Positions 7,966 to 20,885 of a stretch of 39,005 nucleotides of DNA are shown here, one piece after another. The position numbers and the translations under genes were made by a program. Origin of the DNA: Bradyrhizobium sp. ORS 375 (lineage in GTDB: Bacteria; Pseudomonadota; Alphaproteobacteria; Rhizobiales; Xanthobacteraceae); the NCBI RefSeq assembly GCF_000239775.1, contig NZ_CAFI01000041.1:1-39005 (forward strand), given 5' to 3'. Position 1 is the stretch's first letter; the number at the start of each line of letters is the position of its first letter. The notes below the pieces were generated by a model, which was not told the DNA's origin, searched no databases, and worked only from the letters and a program-made list of their open reading frames with translations.

Positions 7966-8768
7966 GATGTCACCAATCCCCAGCGCTCTCCGGTCGCGCG
8001 TTCGAGCGGCGCGAGGATCCAGGCGTCGACGACGTACCAGAGCAAACCCAGGATGATCATGCCGAGCACGATCTCGACGGTGGAGCCGGCGCGGCGCGCG
8101 TCGAACATCATGAAGCCGATGCCCGAGGTGCCGACGATCATTTCGACCGCGATCAGCGCGCGCCAGCCATAGCCGAGCCCGTTGCGCAGGCCGGTGATGA
8201 TGTTGGGCAGCGCGCCCGGCAGCGTCACCTCCCACAGCACGCGGGCGCGCGAGGCGCCGAGGCAGAGCGCGGCGCGGCCGAGATCGCGCGGCACCGATTC
8301 GACGCCGAGCACGGTGTTGAGCACGACCGGAAACAGCACGGTGTAGACGATGACGAAGGTCATCGTGGTCAGGCCGAAGCCGAACCAGATCAGGAGGATC
8401 GGCAGCCAGGCGATGTCGCCGATGGCCTGGAAGAACAACAGCACCGGCCAGCAGATCCGGTGCGCCCAGCGGCTGGTACCGATCAGGATGCCCAGGGGCA
8501 CGCCGAGCGCCATGCCGACGGAGGCGCCGACGAACAGGCGGATCAGGCTGTCCTGCAGATAGTCCGGCAGGATGCCCTTGTAGGTCAACGTCACGAAGGA
8601 GCGGACGACGTCTGCGGGGCCTGGAAAGAACGCGCGCGGAAACAGCCCGGCCTCGGCCACGATGGTCCACAGCGCGACGACCGGGATGAAGGGGATGACC
8701 GCCGCGAGCGCCGGCCAGCGCCGCGTCATACGCGCGTACCCGCCCCACATCTGCAGCAACAGGTTCAT
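7962..8768 (-). CDS. ABC transporter permease 1, SsuC-like
   Basis: A 268-residue inner-membrane permease with six predicted helices. The coupling (EAA) region is LGRAALCLGASRARVLWEVTLPGALPNIITGLRNGLGYGWRALIAVEM, typical of the SsuC/TauC family. The start ATG at 8766-8768 overlaps the stop of permease 2 by 4 nt. It is clearly paralogous to permease 2, sharing LPGALPNI.TG.R.GLG..WR.LIA.EMI. The pair probably forms a heterodimer. Confidence 0.93.
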   Translation of the reverse strand: MNLLLQMWGGYARMTRRWPALAAVIPFIPVVALWTIVAEAGLFPRAFFPGPADVVRSFVTLTYKGILPDYLQDSLIRLFVGASVGMALGVPLGILIGTSRWAHRICWPVLLFFQAIGDIAWLPILLIWFGFGLTTMTFVIVYTVLFPVVLNTVLGVESVPRDLGRAALCLGASRARVLWEVTLPGALPNIITGLRNGLGYGWRALIAVEMIVGTSGIGFMMFDARRAGSTVEIVLGMIILGLLWYVVDAWILAPLERATGERWGLVTS

Positions 8769-9604
8769 GCTCGCCTCACCATGCCCCAGCGCTCGATCGT
8801 GGCGCGTTCGATGCGCACCAGGATCAGCCGGTCGATCAGCAGCCACAGCACGCCGATCACGATCATGCCGAACACGATCACCTCCGTGCGATAGAAGTCG
8901 CGCGCGACGAACAGCATGTAGCCGAGGCCGACATTGGTCGCGATCATCTCGGCCGCGATCAGTCCGCGCCAGGCGAAGCCGAGCCCGGTGCGGATGCCCG
9001 TGACGATGTTCGGCAGCGCGCCCGGCAGCAGCACCTCGGTCAGCATGGCCCATCGTCCGGCGCCGAGCGACCACGCGGCATTGCGCAGCGTGTGCGGGAT
9101 GGTCTGCACGCCGAGCAGGGTGTTGTAGGTGACGACGAAGAACACGGCGTTGAAGATCACGAACACGATCGCGCCGAAGCCGTAGCCGAACCACAGCGTC
9201 GCGATCGGAATCCAGGCGATGCCGGCCAGCACCGAGAAGAAGCGGAACAGCGGTGTCAGGAACGCAGCCACTGTCGGGCTGACGCCCATGGCGACGCCGA
9301 GCGGCACCGCGGTGGCGATGCCGATCAGCGTGCCGAGCCCGACCCGCAGCAGGCTGGCGCCGATATGGGCGATCAGGGTGCCGTCGCGGATCGAGTCGAG
9401 CGCTGCGCCACCGACGGCGCCGATCGATGGAAATACGCGCGGGTTGACCTCGAACAGCGGGACGACGATGGCCCAGATCGCGAGCAGCGCCAGCAGCGGC
9501 GCGACGAACATCGCGCTGCCGGCGAGGCTCGCCGCGCCGCGCATGAGCCATGGCGACCTGATTTTCACACTGGCCGGCACCTGAACGTCATCTCCCTGAT
9601 TCAT
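8765..9604 (-). CDS. ABC transporter permease 2, SsuC-like
   Basis: A 279-residue inner-membrane permease of the SsuC/TauC type. Its N-terminal cytoplasmic segment is followed by about six helices. The EAA region is LRNAAWSLGAGRWAMLTEVLLPGALPNIVTGIRTGLGFAWRGLIAAEM. An AAGG ribosome site lies about 8 nt before ATG 9604. It sits 67 nt downstream of the SDR gene and is translationally coupled to permease 1. Confidence 0.93.
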   Translation of the reverse strand: MNQGDDVQVPASVKIRSPWLMRGAASLAGSAMFVAPLLALLAIWAIVVPLFEVNPRVFPSIGAVGGAALDSIRDGTLIAHIGASLLRVGLGTLIGIATAVPLGVAMGVSPTVAAFLTPLFRFFSVLAGIAWIPIATLWFGYGFGAIVFVIFNAVFFVVTYNTLLGVQTIPHTLRNAAWSLGAGRWAMLTEVLLPGALPNIVTGIRTGLGFAWRGLIAAEMIATNVGLGYMLFVARDFYRTEVIVFGMIVIGVLWLLIDRLILVRIERATIERWGMVRRA

Positions 9605-9671
9605 CCTGCTGCCTTGCTCGGCATCTCGTCACGACGCGCCGCGCTTCTTCCTGTCGCGGCTGCGTTTCAGC

Positions 9672-10439
9672 TCATGTGATCGCGTAGCCTCCATCGATGA
9701 TCAGCACCGTGCCGGTGACGAACGAGGCCACCGGCGAGCAGAGATAGAGCACGCCGCCGAGCAGATCGGCCGGGGTGCCCCAGCGCCCGAGCGGGGTGCG
9801 ATCGAGGATCGGCTTGGCACGCGCCGGATCGGCCTGCAGCGCAGATGTCAGCGGCGTCGCGATCCAGCCGGGCGCGATCGCGTTGACGCGAATGCCGTCG
9901 GCGGCATAGGCGATTGCAAGTGACTTGGTCAGCTGCGCGATGCCGCCCTTGCTGGCGGCGTAGCCGGGCACGAGGCCGCCGCCGAAGAACGACAGCATCG
10001 ACGCCAGGTTGACGATCGCGCCCTTGGAGCGCGCCAGCAGCGGCCGCGTCGCGGCGCAGACCCGCATCGAGCCGGTGAGGTTGACGTCGACGACGTCGGC
10101 GAACACCTCAGGCTGCAATTCGTCGCCGCGGCGGATCATGCCGGCGCAGTTGACGACGACGTCGAGCGCCTCCAGCGCGCCGGCGAACGAGCGCACCGCC
10201 GCGTCATCACGGACATCGAGGTGCTGCAGCCTGGCGCGCCCGAGCAGCGGATCGGCGGCGGCGGCCGTGATTTCAGCATCGCTGACGCCGACGGCCGTAA
10301 CCTCGGCGCCGGCCTGCAGGAAGCCGCGGGCGATGCCGGCGCCGATGCCCGAGGTGCCGCCGGTTATCAGCACGCGCCGGCCGGCATACCATTGCGCGGC
10401 CCAGGCGCCGTCCGTTGCGGTGTGATCCGGTCCCGTCAT
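9672..10439 (-). CDS. SDR family oxidoreductase (short-chain dehydrogenase)
   Basis: A 255-residue NAD(P)-dependent oxidoreductase. The cofactor motif is TGGTSGIG (residues 26-33), then LDVRDD, then NCAG (98-101). The catalytic residues are S147, Y160 and K164 (YAASK), and the tail GxxVTGTVLIIDGGYAIT is classical. The chosen start is the ATG at 10439 (MTGPDHT). A longer frame runs to 10502 but would overlap the cupin gene. The ATG shares a base with the cupin stop (TGATG), so the two are coupled. The likely role is oxidation of a hydroxyl or reduction of a keto group on the imported compound. The substrate is unknown. Confidence 0.92.
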   Translation of the reverse strand: MTGPDHTATDGAWAAQWYAGRRVLITGGTSGIGAGIARGFLQAGAEVTAVGVSDAEITAAAADPLLGRARLQHLDVRDDAAVRSFAGALEALDVVVNCAGMIRRGDELQPEVFADVVDVNLTGSMRVCAATRPLLARSKGAIVNLASMLSFFGGGLVPGYAASKGGIAQLTKSLAIAYAADGIRVNAIAPGWIATPLTSALQADPARAKPILDRTPLGRWGTPADLLGGVLYLCSPVASFVTGTVLIIDGGYAIT

Positions 10440-10936
10440 CAGCGCACGAACTGGTCGACATAGTCGGCGCCGAGCCCGCATTCGGCATAATGCGCGCGGC
10501 ACATGTCGATCTTGGTGAAGACGTCCTCATAACCGGTGTGGCGGTTCTGCTCGTCGAGATAGATCATCGAGCCCTGGATGTTGAAGAAGGTGATCATCTC
10601 CGGCGTGTCCTCCGGCACCGTCAGCGTGTGGATCTCGCCGGGCGGCTCGAACACGTAGGAGCCTTCGGTCGCCACCCAATCGTGCTCGCGATAGAACCAT
10701 TTGCCTTTGAGCACGAAGCCGTGGACGGGGTTCGGATGCAGGTGGCGGGAGAGCACGCCCGACTTGCGGACGCGCAGCAGATTGCACCATTGGCCCTGCC
10801 GCGTGTTCAGCATCAGCGGCCGAAACCAGACGTCCTTGGCCTGGGGCACCCAGACGCGCTCGTCGGTCGGCATCGCGACCACGGCGATCTCCGGCGACGC
10901 CAGGACGTGGGTCGATCCCTTCATGTCACGATACAT
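10439..10936 (-). CDS. Cupin protein, 2,4'-dihydroxyacetophenone dioxygenase-like family
   Basis: A 165-residue single-domain cupin. The chosen start is ATG 10936, with AAGGAAG about 5 nt upstream; an alternative ATG lies at 10924. Candidate metal-binding residues are H65, H67 and H72 in SRHLHPNPVHG and H103 in FEPPGEIHTL, the usual two-motif cupin layout. The overall sequence (MLNTRQGQWCNLLRVRKSGVLSRHLHP, WVATEGSYVFEPPGE) recalls proteins annotated as 2,4'-dihydroxyacetophenone dioxygenase family. Carbon-carbon cleavage activity is not shown by this alone. It overlaps the end of the GntR gene by 11 nt and the SDR start by 1 nt, indicating a single transcript. Confidence 0.85.
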   Translation of the reverse strand: MYRDMKGSTHVLASPEIAVVAMPTDERVWVPQAKDVWFRPLMLNTRQGQWCNLLRVRKSGVLSRHLHPNPVHGFVLKGKWFYREHDWVATEGSYVFEPPGEIHTLTVPEDTPEMITFFNIQGSMIYLDEQNRHTGYEDVFTKIDMCRAHYAECGLGADYVDQFVR

Positions 10937-11735
10937 CGCGCTTCCTTTTGGTTTTTCGGTCGGTCTTCTTCGCGGCGCCGCCCGCATCGCGCTTGCGCGT
11001 GGCCGCGGCGATCGCGGGGCGCCGGGTTGCGAGCCGTGACTTTGTGTAGCCGAGCACGCGCTCCATCGCGGTGCGCGCCTTGTCGGGATTGCCCTCGTCG
11101 ATCGCGCGCGCGGCGGCGGCATGGTTCGGCAGATTGTCCTTGAACCAGCCGGCGCTGCCGACCGCGACCAGGAAAACGGTGCTGAGAATGGTGTCGACGG
11201 CGCCGCGGAAGCCCTGCAGCACCGGGTTGTGGGTCGCGTCGAGGATCGCGAGATGGAAGGCTTTGTCGGCGGCGATCGCGCTGGCGAGATCCTTCGCCGT
11301 CTCCATCGCCGCGAGGGCGGTATTGATGCGCCAACGGTCGTTCTTGGTCGCGCGCTCGGCGGCGAGCGCGGCCGCGGCCGGCTCGATGATCGAGCGCACC
11401 TCCTGGATCGCCAGCAGGAGATCGCGGTTCGGCTCGTCCTGTCCGACCAGCCAGCTCAGCACGTCGCGATCGAGCAGGCTCCAATCATGCCGCGGCAGCA
11501 CATGCGTGCCATGGCGCGGCCGCACGCTGACGAGGCCCTTGGCGGCGAGCGTCTTGATCGCTTCGCGGATGACGCCGCGGCCGACCCCGAACCGCGCTTC
11601 GAGGTCGGGCTCGGGCGGCAATGCGGTGCCGACGGGAATGAGGTCCTGCGCGATCTCGCGGCCGAGCGTCGTCAGCACGGTCCGGATGCGGCCGGGCTTG
11701 ACGAGGCCTGCGGTGCTCTGCCGCGCTTTGGCCAA
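10926..11735 (-). CDS. GntR family regulator, FadR subfamily with FCD domain
   Basis: DNA-binding repressor or activator heading the catabolic/transport operon. The winged helix covers LPPEPDLEARFGVGRGVIREAIKTLAAKGLVSVRPRHGTHV. The FCD ligand domain follows, with metal-site signatures DKAFHLAILDATHNPVL and NHAAAARAIDEGNPDKA. The C-terminus is Lys/Arg-rich. I chose TTG 11735 (269 residues) because GGAAGGA lies 6 nt upstream. The frame extends to another TTG at 11801 (291 residues) whose ribosome site is weaker. No in-frame ATG precedes the HTH. A 29-bp palindrome upstream (11813-11841) is the probable operator, so autoregulation of the whole operon is likely. Confidence 0.9.
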   Translation of the reverse strand: MAKARQSTAGLVKPGRIRTVLTTLGREIAQDLIPVGTALPPEPDLEARFGVGRGVIREAIKTLAAKGLVSVRPRHGTHVLPRHDWSLLDRDVLSWLVGQDEPNRDLLLAIQEVRSIIEPAAAALAAERATKNDRWRINTALAAMETAKDLASAIAADKAFHLAILDATHNPVLQGFRGAVDTILSTVFLVAVGSAGWFKDNLPNHAAAARAIDEGNPDKARTAMERVLGYTKSRLATRRPAIAAATRKRDAGGAAKKTDRKTKRKRDVS

Positions 11736-11812
11736 GAGGGGTTCCTTCCCGTGGGCGACCTGTCTGGCGAGGTCTGCTTCGCAAAGGCTAGCACGGGCCA
11801 AACGGCCTTGGC

Positions 11813-11841
11813 AAACATCGGATGTTTAACATCCGATGTTT
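11813..11841. promoter_or_regulatory. 29-bp palindrome, probable GntR operator
   Basis: Perfect 14-bp arms AAACATCGGATGTT and AACATCCGATGTTT around a single T at 11827. The core TGTTTAACA fits the FadR-subfamily TNGTNNNACNA pattern. It lies about 80 nt upstream of the chosen GntR start, in the gap before the end of czcA. Confidence 0.75.
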
Positions 11842-11864
11842 GGGCAGTGCAGCGAGCCGCGGCA

Positions 11865-16010
<4,146 letters not shown>

Positions 16011-16014
<4 letters not shown>

Positions 16015-17279
16015 CGCGCGGTCTCCCGGGCCAGCGTGAAGGGACGGCCGACCAGGCCTTCGATGGTCGCGACGGCGACATGAATGTTCTGCAGCGCCTC
16101 CTGCTCGCGCAGCCGCGCCTGCGCCACGGTCGCTTGCGCGTCCAACACTTCGAGCAGCGAGAAGCGGCCGGCGCTGTAGCCCTGGGCGATCTCGTCCGCC
16201 GCCTCCTGCGCCTTGGGAATCGCGATCTCGCGCAGCACGGACAATTCTCGCAGCGAGCCCTGCAGCGAATCATAGGCGCGGCCGGCGATCACCAGCAGCG
16301 CGTTGCGGTTGGCCTTGCGCTCGGCTTCGGTCTTGGCGACGCTTTCCTGCGCCGAAAGGATGTTGCCCTGGTTCTGGTCGAACACGGGAATGGGCACGGA
16401 GATGCTCAATCGGACGGCATCGTCATTGGTGTCGTTGAAGTGACGCCAGCCGGCACTGACGCGGACATCGGGATAGGGTTTCAGACGCGCCAGCAGCAGC
16501 TCGGCATTGCGCTGCGCATAGACCGCGGTCCAGCGCACGAGCTGCGGATTGGCATCGATGGCGGCGATCACGGTCTGGAATGACGGCGGCTGGCCCGTTG
16601 CATCAAAGCGGCCGGTCACGGTTGGGAGCTTTGCCGAGATCTCACCAATCAGCACCGCGAGCTCGCGCCGCGCGCTGGCCAAGGTCGCCTTGACGCGCTC
16701 GCGATCGGCGCGCACCAGCGCCGAGGCGACCTCGGCGCGGCCGGTCTCTGCCGGAGACGAGGCGCCGGCCTCGACGCGACGGCGCAGCAGCGGCGTCAAC
16801 CGGTCGAGAGCGGCGACCTCGTCGTCGAGGATCTGGATGCGGCGCTGCGTCGCGAGCACCGTGACGAAGGCGATTGCGGTCTCCGACAGCACCTCGAGCC
16901 GCACCGCCTGGCGCTGGATCTCGGCCACGCGCACGCCGGCCTGTCCCGCGGCGACCCGCGCATCGCGCTTGCCGAACCATTCGAACGCCTGGCTGATCTG
17001 CAAGGTTGTCTCGGCCGAACGCGTGCCGCGATATTGGCCCGAACCGAAGGAATTGTCCTGCTCGTAGGAGAGCTCCGGATTGAGCAGCGCGCCGGCCTGC
17101 AGGCGCTGCCCGGACGCGATGCCGATGTCGCGATCGGCGGCGGAGAGACGCGGATTGGCGGCGAGCGCGCGCGACAGCGCCTCGCGCAGGGTCAAGGTCT
17201 GCGCGGCAGCGGCGTGCACGGGCAGCGCGAGCAGGGCTGCGGCGCATGCAATGCGCGCAGCCATCACGGAGAATGGCAT
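16011..17279 (-). CDS. czcC: Outer-membrane efflux channel, CzcC/TolC family
   Basis: A 422-residue outer-membrane channel partner of the Czc pump. The signal peptide ends near HAAAA-QTLTLREAL. Duplicated TolC-family features are visible: LREALSRALAANPRL, GALLNPELSYEQDN, and later GYSAGRFSLLEVLDAQATVAQAR. The chosen start is ATG 17279. A TTG directly before it (17282) would add one residue, and an internal ATG at 17264 also precedes the signal peptide. It lies 55-60 nt downstream of the small CzcI-like gene and is coupled to czcB. Confidence 0.92.
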
Positions 17280-17337
17280 CAAGATGAACCTGTCTGGACG
17301 GGCAATGAGGACGGCGGTCGCCGTCCGGCATGGGACG

Positions 17338-17700
17338 TCAGGTCAGGTGTTTGGGCGGCGGCGAATCGGAATCGGGCCGGATGCCGGCACGCAGCGCGGG
17401 AGCGGCCCAATCCGTAGCTGCGACGAGGTCGCTCGGAAGCATCGCGAGCTGCAATTGCGGGACGGCCACCGAGAAGCAGCCGTGGCAATGATGATCGGAG
17501 ATGTCGCGTGAATCGGAATGCCCGGCCTTGTCCAGCAACGATGCGATCTCCGGCTTGCCGGACGACGCATGTGCGACGTCGAGATCACAGGTGCCGTGCA
17601 GCGCGCCGGCGAGCAGATAAACAACGATCACGCACAGCGCCGCCATCCGGCGCAATAGCCCTGCACGGCTCGTCAGATATCGTTGGCCAATGCTGCGCAC
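17338..17700 (-). CDS. Small exported Cys/His protein, CzcI-like, first gene of czc operon
   Basis: A 120-residue protein preceding czcC. I chose GTG 17700 because AGGGGA lies about 5 nt upstream; the frame extends to GTG 17730 and has an ATG at 17646. A hydrophobic segment (MAALCVIVVYLLAGALHGTC) acts as a signal or anchor. Two pairs of metal-ligand residues follow: HGTCD and SDHHCHGCF. Small Cys/His periplasmic proteins of this kind head czc operons in other proteobacteria (CzcI type), where a regulatory or metal-handling role has been proposed. Sequence identity to CzcI itself is not claimed. A TTGTTACA-TTGTTGCT direct repeat at about 17753-17768 upstream could be a promoter or operator element. 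Confidence 0.7.
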   Translation of the reverse strand: MRSIGQRYLTSRAGLLRRMAALCVIVVYLLAGALHGTCDLDVAHASSGKPEIASLLDKAGHSDSRDISDHHCHGCFSVAVPQLQLAMLPSDLVAATDWAAPALRAGIRPDSDSPPPKHLT

Positions 17701-17778
17701 GGCATCCCCTGTTCGGCCAGCGGATAGCACGCGGGGTCAGGCGTTGTCGATCAGCAACAATGTAACAAGCGGAACCGT

Positions 17779-18387
17779 CTACAGTGCGGCCAGCGCCGGC
17801 GCGAGGATCACGCCGGCGAGCAGCGCCAGCGCCGCAGCACTGCAACGATAGCCGAGCGTCGCCGGCACGAGGCTGCCAAGCCCGCGGCGCAAGGTCGCGC
17901 CGAGTACGATCCAGCCTCCGCCGATGCTCGCGATCGACAGCCCGAGCGTGACGACGAACGGCAGCAGACGCGCGGCATCGCCGTCCGCCGGCAGCAGGGT
18001 GAAAGCGAAGATGATGGCCTTGGGATTCAAGAGCGTGGTGACGAACACCCGGCGCAACGCCACCGGCACAGCATCCCCAGCGCGGCCGCCGCCGTGGCGC
18101 CACAGCGCGACCGCGAGGTGCAGGAGATAGAGCACGACCGCGACGCGCAAGGCGTGTCCAACCAAAGGCATTGCTGCGAGCACCGGGCCGAGCACGATGC
18201 GCAACGTCATGATCGCGAGCAGATAGCCGACGAGCTCGGCGAGCAGCAGATGCACCGAAGCGCGCACGCCACGGCTCGCGCCGGCCGTGGCGAGCAGCGT
18301 GTTGGTCGGGCCGGGCGTGGCGAGCAGGGCGATGCTTGCGGCGAGGAAGGTCGCGATGTCCATGCGGGCATCGAGCACGTGCATCAT
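17779..18387 (-). CDS. LysE/RhtB family amino-acid exporter
   Basis: A 202-residue inner-membrane exporter with about six helices. The family signature LLATPGPTNTLLATAGASRG is at residues 21-40, and TTLLNPKAIIFAF is the conserved second half motif. The start ATG at 18387 has AAGG about 7 nt upstream; the frame runs further upstream to 18549, but that would exceed the family's normal length. It is transcribed in the same direction as the czc genes with a 78-nt gap, probably independently. The substrate (amino acid or analogue) is not determinable. Confidence 0.9.
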   Translation of the reverse strand: MMHVLDARMDIATFLAASIALLATPGPTNTLLATAGASRGVRASVHLLLAELVGYLLAIMTLRIVLGPVLAAMPLVGHALRVAVVLYLLHLAVALWRHGGGRAGDAVPVALRRVFVTTLLNPKAIIFAFTLLPADGDAARLLPFVVTLGLSIASIGGGWIVLGATLRRGLGSLVPATLGYRCSAAALALLAGVILAPALAAL

Positions 18388-18640
18388 TCGCTTGCCTTGA
18401 TGCGGGTCAAGGTCGGCCGCGTCTCCCGTCCACTCACGGCGGGGTGCGGCAGCGCGAGTGCCGATTTCCGGAACGGGGCGTTGGATCGGCGGTAAGCCGT
18501 GGCGCATGTGCACGCCGTATTGGCGGCATGCAGCGGGCTTGATTGACACTCGGCCTTCGCAAACTAAGGTTCGCGCCGCTGGACAATGCGGGCGCAGGCG
18601 CCTCTAGCCGCCGGTGCCGGCGCGAAGGATCGGACAACAG

Positions 18641-20116
18641 ATGACTTTGGCGATGAGCTGGGACGAATGGGCCCGGCATGACGGCATGGCGCTCGCAGCC
18701 CGCGTTCGCAACGGCGAGCTCACCGCGGCGGAGCTGGCGCAGCAGGCCGCCGAGGGCATTGCCAAGGTCGATCCGAAACTATCAGGCGTCGTCGAGGTGT
18801 TCGCCGACGCAATCGAAGATCCGATCAAGGCCGGCGCGAATGCCAACGGCCCGTTCGCCGGCCTGCCATTCCTGATGAAGGATCTCGGCCCGACCATGGC
18901 CGGCCGCCTGCAGGAGCAGGGCTCGCTTTACATGCGCGGCAACCGTCCCGCCGCCGACACGCATCTGACGTCGAAGATGCGCAAGGCCGGTCTCAACCTG
19001 ATGGGCCGCACCACGACGCCGGAGTTCGGCGTCTGCAGCTCGGCGGAGAACCCGGCCGTCTACGTCACGCGCAATCCGTGGAACACCGATTACACGACAT
19101 GCGGCTCGTCCGCGGGAAGTGCTGCCATGGTCGCTGCCGGCGTGGTGCCGATCGCGCATGCCACCGATGGCGGCGGCTCGATCCGGATTCCCGCCGGCGT
19201 CAACGGCAATATCGGCTTGAAGGTCTCGCGCGGCGTGTTCTCGATCGCGCCGCATCTGTCGGATCTCACCGGCCTGGTCTCGATCCAGGGCTGCCAGTCG
19301 CGCAGCGTGCGCGACACCGCGGCCTTCGTCGATCATTGCCGCGGCGGCGCGCCCGGCGAATTTATGCCGTACTGGACGACGCCGGAGCCCTATGTCGAGC
19401 TGATCAAGCGCGATCCCGGCAAGCTCAGGATCGCGCTGTCGCATCAATGGGGCGACTATCGCGCGACGCCGCACATCGCTGCCGAGCTGGAGCGCGTCGG
19501 CAAGTTTCTCGAGGGCCTCGGCCATCACGTCGGTTACGCGCTGCCGGAGGTGGACTATCCCCAGGCCTTCGCGGCGCAGACCACCTGCTACATCTCGAAC
19601 TTCGCCATCGTCATCAACAACCTGCTGGCGCAGCGCAAGCTCGAGCGGCCGCCGGCCGACCTGATCGAGCCGATCAACATCCGCATCTGGGAAGCCGGTC
19701 GCGGCACCAGCTTCGCCGAGCGCGCGGCGATGCAGGCGGTGTTCAACGCCACCTCGCGCGCCTTCGGCGCGTTCTTCGAAGCGTGGGACATCATCCTGAC
19801 CCCGATCACGGCCCTGCCGACGCCGAAGATCGGCACCACGGAATATCTGACGGTCAGCGACAATCCCGACGTGCTCGACTGGTTCGGCAATCTCTGGCGG
19901 AACTTCGCCTTCACACCGCTCGCCAATCTCTGCGGCATCCCGGCGATCTCGCTGCCGCTCGCCACCAATGAGCACGGCCTGCCGCTCGGCATCCAGGCGA
20001 TCGGCAAGCAGGCCGATGACGGCCTGCTGCTGCAGCTTGCCGCACAGATCGAGCGTGCGATCGACGGGAAGTGGAATAGCGGCGCGACGCCAGGGGTGCA
20101 CGTCACCAACGGGTGA
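18641..20116 (+). CDS. Amidase signature family enzyme
   Basis: A 491-residue hydrolase of the amidase signature family. The Ser-cisSer-Lys triad is complete: K80 in LPFLMKDLG, S156 in TCGSSAGSAA, and S180 in DGGGSIRIPA. The usual GGSSGG loop is CGSSAGS here, a mild departure. The C-terminal half has the expected NLCGIPAISLPL and GLPLGIQAIGKQADDGLLLQLAAQIE. The start ATG 18641 is preceded by AAGGAT at a long spacing of 10 nt; ATG 18653 is the alternative. It stands alone, divergent from LysE and convergent with the C93 peptidase gene (31-nt gap). The amide substrate is unknown. Confidence 0.93.
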   Translation: MTLAMSWDEWARHDGMALAARVRNGELTAAELAQQAAEGIAKVDPKLSGVVEVFADAIEDPIKAGANANGPFAGLPFLMKDLGPTMAGRLQEQGSLYMRGNRPAADTHLTSKMRKAGLNLMGRTTTPEFGVCSSAENPAVYVTRNPWNTDYTTCGSSAGSAAMVAAGVVPIAHATDGGGSIRIPAGVNGNIGLKVSRGVFSIAPHLSDLTGLVSIQGCQSRSVRDTAAFVDHCRGGAPGEFMPYWTTPEPYVELIKRDPGKLRIALSHQWGDYRATPHIAAELERVGKFLEGLGHHVGYALPEVDYPQAFAAQTTCYISNFAIVINNLLAQRKLERPPADLIEPINIRIWEAGRGTSFAERAAMQAVFNATSRAFGAFFEAWDIILTPITALPTPKIGTTEYLTVSDNPDVLDWFGNLWRNFAFTPLANLCGIPAISLPLATNEHGLPLGIQAIGKQADDGLLLQLAAQIERAIDGKWNSGATPGVHVTNG

Positions 20117-20147
20117 CGGCGATCAGGTGTTGGCCGCCCTTACCGGG

Positions 20148-20885
20148 TCAATCGCGCGACCGGCTGCTCACCTCGGCCATCCAGGGCGAGGCCTGCAGGA
20201 CGGCGATGCCGGTCTCGTCGATCACGAAGCGCGGCCGGATCTGACGCGCGTCGCTGTCCTGAACCATGGCCATCCGCTGATTGTCGAGCAGCAGCCAGCG
20301 CCCGTCCAGACGCGCCGCGGCGACGGCGTGATCTTCGCCGCGCATGGTGTCGCGCACAATGACGATGCGCAGATCCTGCGACGGGAGCCCGGCCAACCGG
20401 AGCGCAACGAGCTTCGCGATCGCGTAGTCCTCGCAGTCGCCGGCCATGCTGGCAAAGGTGGCGAGCGGGGACGCCCAGAGATCCTCCTCGCCATACTGGG
20501 CGAGGTCGCTGGCGGGGCGGATCGCCAGATTGATCGCGCGGTTGATCTCGCCGAGCCGCGCGCGGCCGTCTCTGGCGCGCCCCTGATCGACGATGGTGAG
20601 CAGGCGCAAAGCAGCTGGTGACACGCAATGCTCGCGGTCGCCGTCACAGAGGGCGAGTTGCACGCGCTCGTCGTCGAGCTTGCGCGACAGCGTCACCCAT
20701 TTATCGCGCAACGGACCGGCTTCGAGCTCGGCCCGCGGCAAGGCGAATGGCTCGGTGTCGGCAGCGACAGCCGAAAGTGCCAATGGCTGACCGATCGGAC
20801 CGGCGTTGGCCGGTCCGATGGCCCAGAGGACCGCACCGGCGGCCGCGGCCGCAAACGATGCCCGTATCAGCCCGAGAAGACTCAT
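20148..20885 (-). CDS. Periplasmic C93 transglutaminase-like cysteine peptidase, LapG-type
   Basis: A 245-residue bacterial transglutaminase-like cysteine proteinase. The signal peptide is MSLLGLIRASFAAAAAGAVL...GPANA (cleavage near residue 28). The active site is AGD150-C151-E152-D153-YAIAKL, with H186 in GEDHAVA and D201 in WLLLDNQ. The C-to-H and H-to-D spacings (35 and 15) are close to LapG of Pseudomonas (C135, H172, D189). Asp and Glu flanking the Cys are the LapG calcium ligands and are conserved here. LapG cleaves the N-terminus of giant type I adhesins. This gene is divergent from exactly such an adhesin (start 21489). Rhizobia encode several C93 paralogues of unknown role, so the functional link is inferred. 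Confidence 0.88.
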   Translation of the reverse strand: MSLLGLIRASFAAAAAGAVLWAIGPANAGPIGQPLALSAVAADTEPFALPRAELEAGPLRDKWVTLSRKLDDERVQLALCDGDREHCVSPAALRLLTIVDQGRARDGRARLGEINRAINLAIRPASDLAQYGEEDLWASPLATFASMAGDCEDYAIAKLVALRLAGLPSQDLRIVIVRDTMRGEDHAVAAARLDGRWLLLDNQRMAMVQDSDARQIRPRFVIDETGIAVLQASPWMAEVSSRSRD

